Source of the DNA: Ostreococcus lucimarinus CCE9901
Taxonomy: Eukaryota > Chlorophyta > Mamiellophyceae > Mamiellales > Bathycoccaceae
Reading direction: 5' to 3'
Length of the DNA stretch: 64,000 bases
NCBI RefSeq assembly: GCF_000092065.1
Contig: NC_009362.1
Span: 626,501 to 690,500, forward strand
Below are positions 8,153 through 17,920 of this stretch, piece after piece. Below the pieces are notes generated by a model, which did not search any database, was not told the DNA's origin, and saw nothing but the letters and a program-made list of their open reading frames with translations. Numbering within the stretch: position 1 is the stretch's first letter; every line of letters starts with the position of its first letter. The position numbers were made by a program, and so were the translations under genes.

Positions 8153-10997
8153 AGCCTAACACGATGCGGTCGACAGGATCCATGGCGCGGAGACGACGTT
8201 TCGGAGGTACGCCGCCTTTTTCCATGGCGACGTCTCGAAGGCGAGCGGCGGCGCGGAGCGCGAATTTGCCGGCGGATTTGCGGACGAAGGCGGCGGGCCA
8301 ACCCATGGGAGTGTCAACAGTGATCCACGACCCTCGGCCACCTTCGTCAGAGCCGATGAGGTCGGGCTGCACGGGCGCTCTTTGCGTCGTCCAGGCGTCG
8401 ACCCACACGTCGCCGGGCGGAAGATAAACGTGCACGTGCGTGGCGCCTTTGTCCAACACGGGGGCGACGAGAATGTCTCGTCCGAGGAGGAATTGCGTGG
8501 CGATATTGGCGGCGTTGGTGTCGTATGGGTAGTGAATGATCATCGAACGAGTCATGGGGAGCCCCACGGCTTGGGCCTCTCGCATGAGCTCGACTTTGTA
8601 CGGCTTGAGCGCGACGTGAATATCCACGCAAAACTTCAAATGTTCCACCAACTCTGGCGTGTTCCATGGCTGTGCGTTGTGATGCGGGCGATTACCTTGG
8701 TGTGTGCGAAAAATCGCGTCGGCGAATGCGTTCAGCTCCATCCATCGCATCAGGAGTTCTTCCGAACGATGCTTGAGCGGGTGGGCGGTGTACCCTCCGA
8801 CGTCGCTGTGCGTCAACGTAAGACCGGACAATCCGCCTGATAATCCGCCGAGCACGGCTGTTTTGATGCCGTCGTACGCGTCCCATGAGACCATTTGATC
8901 GCCAAGCCAGAAAAGCGCGGAATGTTTCGGGGACTTCGTACTCGCACTGCGGCTCCAGAAGAAACCTGTGCCCTCGAGACCGGCTCGCCGCATCGCTCGT
9001 CGATTCACCTCTGCCCAATCCTCAGGATAACGATTATGCACTTCGATGGGCAACTCCCCTGAGTGCAAAACCGCGTCGAAAGGGAGATATTCACCAAAGT
9101 CCGCCATCCAGCCCATCGCGCCCGTCGTTTCCAGCATGTCGACAATGATATCCTCTATCCACGCCACGCACTCGGGATTGGACAAGTCGAGTAAACCGAA
9201 TGTCACGCCCGGTTCCGAGCCGAGTCTATATACTTCACCCTTGACATCGCGTACCATGTAGTTTTTCTCCTTCGCCTCTCTATAAAGTAATCCTTTGTCG
9301 GAATTCGCATCCATCAAGAAGGTATTGACGTATGTCAGAAGGTGCGTGCCGTTTGGTTTGATTTCCTCTCGCAGCGCGTCCCAATCCGTGTAGTGCGTCT
9401 CGTCGAGACGCCAATTCCACCACACGCGTTCAATCCCGATAGACGTGTTGCGCACGCCACCCCAGTCTTGGAGCCACAATCCAGCCACTTTCACACCGCC
9501 TTCGCCCAATGTTTTGTACACTTGACGTACTTTCTGTGGACCACCCGTCATGCCGAGAATGACGCCGTTCATCGCCCATTCCGGAAGCGACGTCATGCGT
9601 CCGGCATAATCAGTGTACGCCCGTAAAACGTCAGGAATGCTAGACCCACCGATTATTTGTCCGGTGATCAATCCACTCGGAGCCGCGGCGCGAATAACGA
9701 CACTTTCTTCCTCGGTGAAATCAAACTCGCTGTAGGTGTAATTCGTCAGAAACACCGATCGCGCCTTGTGCGTGATGTAATGCGGAATCGCCGTGTATGT
9801 CGTGTGCCAGGACCCAGCCGACCCTGGAAAGACGGAATTAAACATGAATGATAAAGGTTGCACTCCGCGACCCATGCCTTGTTCGCCCGTAATCACGGGC
9901 ACTCGACGCCCGCGATGATTGTACGAAGAAAATTGCTCGCCCAGCCCGTACACGCGCTCGTCTGGGTCCATGGCGTAGACGAAATCAAGCTGATTCAACC
10001 CGACCGTTCTTCGACGGCGACCGGCGCGAACGACGCCGGGAACTTCGTCGTCCCAATCGATCGCGAACGCCAATCGATCCTCCCCATCGCACTCTAACGT
10101 AAACTCGTACGAAGCTACGAGTTTACTCTGCGCGACGTACGCCTGCCTCTTCACCGTGCGCTCGCGTAAATGTGCGCTCAAATCCCCCAATTTCGTCAAC
10201 CATCGATCGAGTCTCGCGTCTTCTTTCACGAGTTTTCCTCGCATCACCAGCTTATTCGCCTGTGCGTCGTGCTCAATCTCATCTATCGTCTGTATGCTCG
10301 TCTTCAGAATAGCCTTCATGGTAATCTTAAAGTGCCCCGAGATTAACTGATGCACGCGGATCGGTCCATTCGCCACGCGCACGAAAGGTTTCCCCGGCAC
10401 TGTGCTCCACGCATCCCACGTCTTCTGTCCTTCGCACCCTTCACCTCGTCCTATTCGCATCATGCACCACACCGAATTCCGTTCTCGTCTCTCCGCGCCC
10501 CCCGCGTACGACGCTCGCAACGCGCGCGCCTCTCGATCCCACGACACCTTAAACCGCGTCCCCATCTCCCACGTCTCGCTCGCGACATCACTCACGATCG
10601 TCCCTTCCGTTCGCACCATGTGATACGCCCTACCGAACGCTGGAACGAGCACCGCGTACGCGAGCAGCACGAACGCGCTGCTAAAAATTGGCAACTTTGG
10701 CGCGTACACCGCGACGAATCGCGGCAACGCGCGCTGCACGCGCTTCACGGCGCGTTTCAGCGGCGAGGGCGGAGGCGACCGCGATTTCAGCCCCCCGCGC
10801 GCGCGCGTTTCCGACGTCGGCGGCCTTCGCGCGGTCGTTTTCGGTGCCGGAGACACCAAATTACCGGTTAGTTGCGAACGGTCATCCTCCGAGCGTTCGC
10901 GCGCGTCACCGCGCGCGCGAGGCTCGGACGGCGACGGGCCCGGCGTCGCGACGCGCGTTCTCGCGCGTTCTCGCGCGCGACCGCGACTCGGCGGCAT
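8145..10997 (-). CDS. Glycoside hydrolase family 31, sulfoquinovosidase-like, membrane anchored
   Basis: Predicted 950 residues from the ATG at 10997 (frame open to 11186). A basic N-terminus is followed by one hydrophobic helix (~103-124) and then a GH31 barrel. The nucleophile lies in MADFGEYLP (Asp633) and the acid/base in LGDQ (Asp700). The 67-residue spacing equals that recalled for E. coli YihQ (D405/D472). The residues that hold the sulfonate in YihQ have counterparts: Gln510 in LQDW, Arg524 and Trp527 in RVWWNW, and Tyr736 in SDVGGYT. The residue matching YihQ Gln262 is Thr484. This predicts release of sulfoquinovose from sulfolipid-derived glycosides rather than starch or glycan hydrolysis. 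Plant plastids are rich in the sulfolipid SQDG, so a native substrate exists. YihQ numbering is from memory. GH31 is certain, the substrate likely. Confidence 0.85.
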   Translation of the reverse strand: MPPSRGRARERARTRVATPGPSPSEPRARGDARERSEDDRSQLTGNLVSPAPKTTARRPPTSETRARGGLKSRSPPPSPLKRAVKRVQRALPRFVAVYAPKLPIFSSAFVLLAYAVLVPAFGRAYHMVRTEGTIVSDVASETWEMGTRFKVSWDREARALRASYAGGAERRERNSVWCMMRIGRGEGCEGQKTWDAWSTVPGKPFVRVANGPIRVHQLISGHFKITMKAILKTSIQTIDEIEHDAQANKLVMRGKLVKEDARLDRWLTKLGDLSAHLRERTVKRQAYVAQSKLVASYEFTLECDGEDRLAFAIDWDDEVPGVVRAGRRRRTVGLNQLDFVYAMDPDERVYGLGEQFSSYNHRGRRVPVITGEQGMGRGVQPLSFMFNSVFPGSAGSWHTTYTAIPHYITHKARSVFLTNYTYSEFDFTEEESVVIRAAAPSGLITGQIIGGSSIPDVLRAYTDYAGRMTSLPEWAMNGVILGMTGGPQKVRQVYKTLGEGGVKVAGLWLQDWGGVRNTSIGIERVWWNWRLDETHYTDWDALREEIKPNGTHLLTYVNTFLMDANSDKGLLYREAKEKNYMVRDVKGEVYRLGSEPGVTFGLLDLSNPECVAWIEDIIVDMLETTGAMGWMADFGEYLPFDAVLHSGELPIEVHNRYPEDWAEVNRRAMRRAGLEGTGFFWSRSASTKSPKHSALFWLGDQMVSWDAYDGIKTAVLGGLSGGLSGLTLTHSDVGGYTAHPLKHRSEELLMRWMELNAFADAIFRTHQGNRPHHNAQPWNTPELVEHLKFCVDIHVALKPYKVELMREAQAVGLPMTRSMIIHYPYDTNAANIATQFLLGRDILVAPVLDKGATHVHVYLPPGDVWVDAWTTQRAPVQPDLIGSDEGGRGSWITVDTPMGWPAAFVRKSAGKFALRAAARLRDVAMEKGGVPPKRRLRAMDPVDRIVLGFL

Positions 10998-11198
10998 CGC
11001 GCGCGTTCGCGCGCGCGTGTGACGCGCGAGGGGTCGGTCGGGCGGGCGGGCGGGCGGGCGGCGACGGCGCGAGGCGCGGCGAACGCGAAGAACGCGCGAC
11101 GATGCGCGCGTGACGACGCGACGACGCGCGCGCGCGGCGAGCGCGAAGAATAGTCGTATGCTTCTACGCGCGAGTGAATGAATCACACGGATGTGGAC
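10998..11198. promoter_or_regulatory. GH31 upstream region with G-quadruplex-prone GGGC tract
   Basis: Lies between the GH31 start codon and the FkbM stop codon, both genes being on the minus strand. Positions 11040-11061 on the plus strand hold five GGG runs and a final GG, each separated by a single C. This is a strong G-quadruplex pattern just upstream of the GH31 start. No TATA-like sequence was seen. Confidence 0.4.
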
Positions 11199-12257
11199 CT
11201 ACGACGCGACGCGTCTGGAGGCGCGGATGTTGCGCAAACGAGCCGAGCCGAATAAGGCGTCGACGCGAACGACGTCGAACGCGCCTTTGGACTTTAACAC
11301 TTCGACCGCGCGATCGAAATTTGAGTCGTGACACTCGAGATGCACGCGTTGGATTTTGCCCCAGTCGGTCTCGTCGACGCCGTTCAAGACGTCGAGCTCG
11401 GCGCGCTCGACGTCGATCTTTAACAAATCGACCGAATCGAGCCCGTGCGCTTCGATGAGATCAGAGACCGTGACGACGGGTCGTTTCACCACGCGCGCGC
11501 CTGACAGCATGTACGCCGCGACGCACCGCACGGCGACGCGCAAAACGAAGCTCGCGATGACGCTCGCGAGACGTCGAAGCGGCGTCGCGTCGTCGTCGTC
11601 GTCCGCGACGCGCGCTCTCAACCAACGTCCCGCGCCGACGACGACGTTACTCTCCAACCCATCGTCCCCACCACCGTCGCCCCTCAGCGCGTCCAAGACG
11701 TACGCGATCAAATTCTCCGTCGTCTCCGCGTCGTCTCTCGCGTTCTCGCGCGTCGCCCATCCCGCCGCGCGCGGAAACTCGACGAAATCCGCCGCGTCCC
11801 GCCTCTCCCCCCCCACGCCGACGTCGTGCGCGTACACCGTCGCCATCCCGCGCCCATCGCGCGCCGCGCCTTTTATCTCCACCCCTCGCACGCCGCACGT
11901 CGTCGCCGCGTCCCTCGTCGTCGTCTCGCCTCCCCTGTTTTCCCGCGCGCCGACGTTTTCCACCAACGCCGCGAACGTCCTCGGGATCGGTTCGCACGCG
12001 ATCACCGCGTCGCTCCTCGCCGCGAACCACAGCGCGCTCAATCCAACGTTCGCGCCGACGTCGATCACGACGCCCGTCCTTTTCGCCCCGTCCGCGATCG
12101 CGTCGAACCCGTAACACTCGCGCTCGAAGATTTCATCGTGCATGAATTTCACATCCGCGCGACTGACGTACCTGAGACGCACGCCGCGCCCCACGGCGAC
12201 GCGATTCCGCGCGTCGTGCGTCCACGCGCTCGCGGGCGTCGCGCGCGCGCGCGCCAT
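11199..12257 (-). CDS. FkbM-family SAM-dependent methyltransferase
   Basis: 352 residues. The S-adenosylmethionine-binding motif I is VIDVGANVGLSALWFA (about 64-79), followed by ACEPIP (motif II). The family's C-terminal block VDLLKIDVERAELDVLNG and VHLECHD is present. FkbM enzymes O-methylate sugars, polyketides or lipids; the substrate is not evident here. Between motifs II and III lies a low-complexity Asp/Arg/Gly-rich insertion of about 100 residues that looks lineage specific. No clear targeting signal is visible. The start codon is 69 nt from that of the divergent kelch gene. Confidence 0.85.
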   Translation of the reverse strand: MARARATPASAWTHDARNRVAVGRGVRLRYVSRADVKFMHDEIFERECYGFDAIADGAKRTGVVIDVGANVGLSALWFAARSDAVIACEPIPRTFAALVENVGARENRGGETTTRDAATTCGVRGVEIKGAARDGRGMATVYAHDVGVGGERRDAADFVEFPRAAGWATRENARDDAETTENLIAYVLDALRGDGGGDDGLESNVVVGAGRWLRARVADDDDDATPLRRLASVIASFVLRVAVRCVAAYMLSGARVVKRPVVTVSDLIEAHGLDSVDLLKIDVERAELDVLNGVDETDWGKIQRVHLECHDSNFDRAVEVLKSKGAFDVVRVDALFGSARLRNIRASRRVAS

Positions 12258-12325
12258 CGCGCGAGACGTCGACGTGTCGATCGGTCAACGATTCGATGCG
12301 CGCGCACAGCGCGACGCGACGTCGA
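12258..12325. promoter_or_regulatory. 68-nt divergent promoter, FkbM / kelch gene
   Basis: Only 68 nt separate the ATG of the FkbM gene (minus) from the proposed ATG of the kelch gene (plus). Both promoters and 5' leaders must fit in this space or overlap the coding regions. No recognisable core element. Confidence 0.4.
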
Positions 12326-15300
12326 ATGCCGACGGCGACGCGCGCGCGCGAGCGCGACATCGTCGGCTGGGCGCGCGTCGCGCCGCGCGGCGCGCGATCG
12401 GCGCTCGCGCGCGCGGGAGGCGTCGCGTGGCACGACGCGCGCGAGAACGTCGTCGCGTGCGCGGGAGGGCGCGGCGCGCGCGACGCGGCGTCGGTGACGA
12501 TCGGTGCGACGACGCGCGACGACCCGCGAACGAACGCGCGAACGAACGAACGAACGCACGAACGAACGCGGATCGGGACTGACGCCGAGCGCGCGACGCG
12601 ACGGACCGATAGGGACGTGGGACGCGAGGACGCTGACGACGAGCGGCGACGCGCCGACGGCGAGCGAAGGCGCGGCGTACGCGCACGACGATGGAACGAC
12701 GGAACGAACGCTCGGGAGGAAAAGGGCGATGACGTACGCGTTCGGTGGCGCGGATGACGGCGGGAGGATGCACGGGGAGACGCGGGCGATGGATCGAGAG
12801 ACGAGGAAATGGACGCGGTTGGCGACGAAGGGACGAGGACCGACGAAACGCGCGGGCGCGGCGGCGACGGTGACGGCGAGAGGGCGGTTGTTCGTGCACG
12901 GGGGGGTGGGAGAGGATGGGAAGTATCTCGCCGACGCGTACGAGTTGAATTTAGATTCGTTGATTTGGAGAGAGGTGAAGATGAACGGGTCGGCGCCGAC
13001 GGCGCGAGCGTTTCACACCGTGAGCGCGCTGAGTACGATGTTGGTGTGTTTCGGTGGCGATAATGGGACGGAGTTTTTGAGGGAGACGTACTACATGCCC
13101 TACGACGACGAGGTTTGGCGCGAACCCGACGCGGCGGCGTACGTCGGCGAAGACAGCGAAAACGTGTGTTGGCCGTGCGAGCGCGCGTGTCACACGGCGA
13201 CGCCGCTGAGCGACGGCGATACGATGATCGTGTTCGGTGGGTTAAGCAAGAATAGCGTGTCGTTGAGCGACACCTGGGCGTGGTCCGCCACGGAGCTGTG
13301 CTGGAGCCCGGTGGAGCCGCCATCGCAAGAGCCGGACGCGCGCTTCATGCACACCGCCACCGTCGTCGGCGACGGTTTAGTCGTCCTCGGAGGGATGACG
13401 CTGAACTTGAAAGGAGTGGACAGCGGCAAGTCGCACCGCGTGTTCGATCACATGTACATTTTAACGGGTTTGCAGCTCCTGACGCACCCGGCGAGAAAAG
13501 CGACGCAGGGCAAACCGAACGACTCGCCGCCGCAGCGCTCGACTCGAAAATCCTTTTCACAAGAACACCCAGAGGGGTTACCGCCAAAGAAGAAGCACTC
13601 AGCAGCGGTGAAAGAGATGCAGCGTAAGAGTTCGCGTCAGTCGATGGAGATCGTCGCGGCGGCGGTAGACGTCGCGGCGGCGGCGGAGCCCGAGGCGAGA
13701 CGGAAAGCAAAGGCGGCGGAACCGAAGCCTTCGGAGCCCGCACCGTCGGCGCAAAAGACTCTTTCAAAAGGACCATCGACGCCTAATTTCTTCTCGAAAG
13801 AAGCGACGGCGGAGTTCGAGCGCGGAGTCAGGACGCGCGGAACCGAGATGAGAGTCGTCGCCGCGCCTCTCGCGAAAAAGCCGAAGACGCGCGCGCCGAA
13901 TCCTAAGAAGAACGTCGCCAAGCCGGCTTCAAAGTCGAGTCCCCCGCCGAAGCGTGCAGTGAAAGGCCCAGTGCATGCGCACCAAACATCGTCTCCACCG
14001 GCGCCCGCAACGATAGACGTCGAAAAACGCTCATCGGTGCAAGTAGTTAAAGAGTCCGCGAACGTCGCGCCGCCGCGCGCGGATACGCGCGACATTCCCG
14101 TGCCAGGCGTGAAGCTCGCACCGCCGGACGACGTGGACGAAGACGAAATCGACTTGTTCTCAGGACCCGTAAACGTATCCGATCGTGTCAACGACGAGCA
14201 AACACGACAGGAGGCGGAAAATACACCCACGCCGGAGGCGCCGGCGCCTAAGAAAGTCGCCGCGACGGCTGCGTCGATTCCGGGGGTGAAGTTGGCACCG
14301 CCGGACGACGACGAGGAGGTAGGCGCCGTGGAAAAGTCGACGCCGAGCCCACAGCCAGTCGTTGCGTCGCCCACGAAGAAGTCAACGACGCGAGAGGTGG
14401 CGGTCGCGGCGAAAGAGTTCCCCATCCCAGGCGTTCGATTGGCCCCAGTAGACGACGACGAGTGGGAAGACATGGACCCGGAGGAGCGCATGCCGTCGTT
14501 CCAAACGAGTTCGGATCAAGAGGCGCCCACGATCGCTGGAAGTGATTCGCCCGAGAGTGTCGAGGTGCCGTACGAATGGATCGCGAGTGACGACCAAAAG
14601 TTTTCAATTTTGAAGGAAAAGGCGACGGGGAAGGAAATTAGAAGAATCCCCTTGCCGGAGAGTTTGCGAGACGAAGAGTATCGAGAACGACGAGAACGAA
14701 AACAACCGGCATCTAAAGTGCAGCTAGTACCGGCGCCAGTCGAAGCGAAGGAGCCACAGCCGTCCTCGACGAAAGTCGCCAAACCTCTGAGCGTAGACGT
14801 CGACGTTGCGTTCAAGGTTTACGCGACGTTCCAGTTGACCAAATCTGCAAAGCTTTACGAGGGCATGGGACACGACGAGTGCACAAAGGCGCTCCAAGCC
14901 GCTTGGCGTAATCTGACGAAGGAAGAGCACGATGAGTGGTTGGAGATGGCTCAAGGTCCACCTTCCGCACGCAAACGCAAAGATCGCGAGGGGGAACATC
15001 CTGACAAAGAAGACGCCAAACCGTCGACATCTTCCAAAGACAATCTCGAAGTGACGCGTCTTCGCCGTGTCGCCGCCGCGCATTTGAACATGCAATTTCG
15101 CGCCGATGTCGAGCACGCCGCGGGCGCTGGTGACTTTCGCGGTGGTGATCTCGCCATGCTCGGTGAATACGTCACCGGCGTCGTCACTGGCGGCTTCGAC
15201 GCCGGATACTTTGCCACCATGAGCGTGCAAACCGACGACGGTCCTCGCAACTACCGCGCCGTGTTATTCTCCCCCGTTCTGTGCTCGCAGCGCCTCCTTC

Positions 15301-15539
15301 CATCCGGCACCGATGACGGCGACAAACGTCCCACGCTCGTCTTACCCAGCTACTGCGTCCCCGGCACGTCCAACTCCGTCGCTCGCAACATCGTCTTCAC
15401 CCGCGAAGACGCGAGCGACGGCGCCATCCGCGCGGACGCCGTCTGGGGCCATCCCCTCCCCGACGTCCCATCCAAGCCGATCGTCGCCCTCGTCGACGAA
15501 GACGTCGATCGCAAACTCCCCGAAGATCGCGCGCTTTAG
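12326..15539 (+). CDS. Kelch-repeat protein with HMG-box-like segment (spliced)
   Basis: Proposed join 12326-12503 and 12613-15539, 1034 residues. Splicing unites one kelch-like blade in the first exon (WARVAPRG ... VVACAGG) with the blades of exon 2 through a junction reading SVTIG|TWDARTL. Kelch blades (GG doublets, W, R-x-xH spacing) cover about residues 15-330. A long Lys/Pro/Ala-rich linker then carries three copies of a PG-V-(K/R)-LAPxDD motif. An HMG-box-like helix-rich stretch (VYATFQL ... AWRNLTKEEHDEW) follows near residue 800, then a basic linker and an unrecognised ~160-residue C-terminal domain. Kelch plus HMG suggests a nuclear, chromatin-associated scaffold; this is inference. 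Confidence 0.75.
12504..12612 (+). other. Intron of kelch gene (proposed)
   Basis: Donor GTGCGACG at 12504, branch-like CTGAC at 12579-12583, acceptor AG at 12611-12612; 109 nt, phase 1. It holds a CGAA/GAAC tetranucleotide run at about 12529-12568. It is the combination that restores one frame through the first kelch blade; another donor (GTGACG at 12494) does not match the frame of any good acceptor. Confidence 0.65.
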
Positions 15540-15684
15540 AGTTCGCCGCGGTGACAATCACAATTCACAGTTTACGATTCAACAAATCGCGCGTCTTCGT
15601 CGCGCCGCGCCGAGAGCCAAAAAAAGCCACCGAGGTCGGCGCGAGCTCGGCACCCCGACGCATTTCTTCGCGCCTCGTGCGACG

Positions 15685-16092
15685 ATGTGCCGACGCGTGC
15701 AGTGCTCGAAGTGCGATAAACCCACGTGGGCGGGTACGCGCGATGCGATCGACGCCTCGACGCGCGCGCGCGCGCGCGACGACGACGACGCCGCGCGCGA
15801 CGAATGCTCGACCGAACGACTGACCGCGGACGCGATTCGCTCAGGATGCGGCATGCACATCGAATCCGCGCTCGCGGGCGTCGCGGTGGAAGACAGGTGC
15901 GCGTGTGAGCGCGGGAGCGTGTTCGGGAGCTTGTTCGGGGGGAAGAAGACGTCGAACAAGGAGGAAGTAGACGCGCGGCTTTCGTCGCCCGCGAGCGAGC
16001 GTCGTAAGAAAGGCGAACGGATTATGATTACGATCACGGTTTACGCGACGAGTCGAGCGAGGATTCGAATTCGGCGGCGAGCTCGCGCTTGA
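15685..16092 (+). CDS. Small conserved cysteine-rich protein (MCRRVxCxKCxKPTWAGCG type)
   Basis: Proposed join 15685-15733 and 15845-16092, 98 residues. The spliced N-terminus reads MCRRVQCSKCDKPTWAG followed by CGMHIESALAGV and RCAC. I recognise this as a short protein type, found in bacteria and plants, with a CxxC pair, an invariant PTWAGCG and a later RCxC, probably one zinc site. Biochemical role unknown to me. The C-terminal half after FGSLFGGKK is Lys/Arg/Ser-rich and probably not conserved. The last 59 nt overlap the 3' end of the convergent kinesin gene. The intron is a multiple of three and lacks stops, so an unspliced reading would add 37 residues. Confidence 0.7.
   Translation: MCRRVQCSKCDKPTWAGTRDAIDASTRARARDDDDAARDECSTERLTADAIRSGCGMHIESALAGVAVEDRCACERGSVFGSLFGGKKTSNKEEVDARLSSPASERRKKGERIMITITVYATSRARIRIRRRARA
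15734..15844 (+). other. Intron of small cysteine-rich gene
   Basis: 111 nt. Donor GTACGCGC, CTGAC at 15820-15824, acceptor AG at 15843-15844, phase 1. Removal joins WAG to CG exactly at the family's invariant motif. The intron is in frame and stop-free. Confidence 0.8.
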
Positions 16093-17920
16093 GGTTAGAG
16101 ATGGTGGTTTTGGCGTCTCGCGCGGAGTCGCGGAGACGCTCGAGGCGTCGGCGCGCCGAGGCGTGCTCGCGAAAACCGTCGTCGATGGAAACCTCGAGGT
16201 CGAGCTCGCGTGCGGATGGCGTGGCTGAAACGTCGATGATGCGGGCGATTTTGAGAGCGTCCAGGGCACCGCGATCGGTGTTGATTTTGGTTTTGAGCTC
16301 GTTCATGCGTCGCGCGAGAGTTCGCGCCTCGGCGGCGAGCGCCTTGGACTCATCCGTTTTACGTCGAAGCATCGGCGCCACGCGCGAGATGTCGCGACAA
16401 AATTTCGTAAATATCTCTTCGTTCGGGTCTTCATGAACGGCATCAGCGGCGTCGGCGGTGCCTTGATCTATCGCCGAAGGTTCCATTGGCGGTGACGCGG
16501 CGCCCGTCACCGCGCCGGCGCGTTCGGCGCTCCGACACATGTCGCGCAGTATTTGCTGCACGGCTCTAATTTTTGCCACGCTTGATCCACACTCGAGCAC
16601 GTAATCATCTTCATCCACGTACATACGCACGTTTGCTCGCAAAATCTCGAGCACGTCGGCGCTTAGCTCGAGCTCAAGCGCGTCGTTTTCGCTCGATTCC
16701 ACTCGCCGAAGCAATGCGAGTTCCACGCGTAGGCGTTTATTTTCTTCCTTCAAACGCGCGATGAGCATGTCCACGTCGAGTTCTTCATTCATGAAGACTT
16801 CGTTCGATATCTTACGCACGCGCTGGGCGAATCGACACGTGCTAACGCTCTCATCGAACGCGCCGTCGTCCGCGCTCGCTGTGGCAATCATAACGGTTTG
16901 ACAATTCCCACCGAGACTGTCTCGTAGCATCGTCGTCATCAAACTATTTCTGTACGGCACGTGAATGTTTTCGTTACCATCGGCGCGCTCCTGTAATGCC
17001 ACGATGACTTGCTCCAGGAAGTGCAACGAGACATTGATGTACTTGGCCTCTTGCAGCGTCGCGCCGTCGACGCGGCTTTTGTTCACCCGTTCGCTCCCTG
17101 CCAAATCCACTAGATTCAATTTCGCCCGACGCAACGTGTCCGCCCCGCGCGATCGCCGCGTGATGGTGATGGTAAATATGCAATGCGATCGACTGGACGC
17201 CATATTCAGCGGCGTCTCCGCCACCGCTCGGTTACTATCGCCAACGAAGAGCAAATCGAGCGCCTCGGCTTCGCTCGACACGACGCGCGTCGTCAGATCC
17301 ATCGTGTGCATGCACCCGTGTTCGTCCTCCATCAATCGAACCTTTGGTAATGGGATTTCTGACGCTCGCGCGTATCCTCGCGCCGCGCTCTGTCGCTCGT
17401 CCAACGTCGTCGCGAGTAAATCGTACCCTTGTTCCATGTAAATCTCCGCGTAACTCACCTCCACAGTGAACTTCGCATCCTCGTCCGCTCCGATCTTTGC
17501 GATGCGTTCGAAAATCAACGACAGCGCCCTGGGGACGATGCCTCGATCCTCGTACCGCGCCGGTCCTCCCGTCAGCGTGTACGTCTTCCCGCTCCCCGTC
17601 TGCCCGTACGCGAACAGCGTGGCGTTGTACCCGCCCAGCGCCGCCTCCACGACGTCGCGACCGACGGCATCGAACACCATCGCCTGACTCGCGTCTTCAT
17701 CGAACACATCATCGAACGCAAACACGTGTCTCGCATCCTTCGCTCCCGCGCGTCGTTCAGACGCCGCGCGCGCGCACTCAACCACCCGCGCGCGAGTCGA
17801 TTCGTCTTCCTCTTCGTCGCGCTCGAGCGCGCGTATCGACGCCTCCGCGCGCGCCGACCGCGACGCGCGACGCGGTCGCAGGCGTAAAAACGTCCGTATT
17901 CGCGTCGTCGACGCCGCCAT
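16034..17920 (-). CDS. Kinesin-9 family motor (KIF6/KIF9-like)
   Basis: 628 residues with an N-terminal motor domain. The P-loop is GQTGSGKT (106-113); switch I is NMASSRSHCIFTI and switch II is LVDLAGSER. The stretches EAKYIN-SLHFLEQVIVAL and VPYRNSLMTTMLRDSLGGNC, and STCRFAQRVRKI, fit the kinesin-9 family better than the mitotic families. A neck and short coiled coil follow (EELDVDMLIARLKEENKRLR). The tail to residue 628 has further helix but no known cargo domain. Kinesin-9 motors elsewhere act in the ciliary axoneme (Chlamydomonas KLP1, KIF9). Ostreococcus is non-flagellate, so a different role is implied if the genus is right. Divergent from the SET-domain gene. Confidence 0.85.
   Translation of the reverse strand: MAASTTRIRTFLRLRPRRASRSARAEASIRALERDEEEDESTRARVVECARAASERRAGAKDARHVFAFDDVFDEDASQAMVFDAVGRDVVEAALGGYNATLFAYGQTGSGKTYTLTGGPARYEDRGIVPRALSLIFERIAKIGADEDAKFTVEVSYAEIYMEQGYDLLATTLDERQSAARGYARASEIPLPKVRLMEDEHGCMHTMDLTTRVVSSEAEALDLLFVGDSNRAVAETPLNMASSRSHCIFTITITRRSRGADTLRRAKLNLVDLAGSERVNKSRVDGATLQEAKYINVSLHFLEQVIVALQERADGNENIHVPYRNSLMTTMLRDSLGGNCQTVMIATASADDGAFDESVSTCRFAQRVRKISNEVFMNEELDVDMLIARLKEENKRLRVELALLRRVESSENDALELELSADVLEILRANVRMYVDEDDYVLECGSSVAKIRAVQQILRDMCRSAERAGAVTGAASPPMEPSAIDQGTADAADAVHEDPNEEIFTKFCRDISRVAPMLRRKTDESKALAAEARTLARRMNELKTKINTDRGALDALKIARIIDVSATPSARELDLEVSIDDGFREHASARRRLERLRDSARDAKTTISNLKRELAAEFESSLDSSRKP

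Noticed and set aside
12133-13323. 396-residue open frame on the minus strand
   Set aside because: Antisense shadow of FkbM leader and kelch exons, Arg/Ser-rich without domains.
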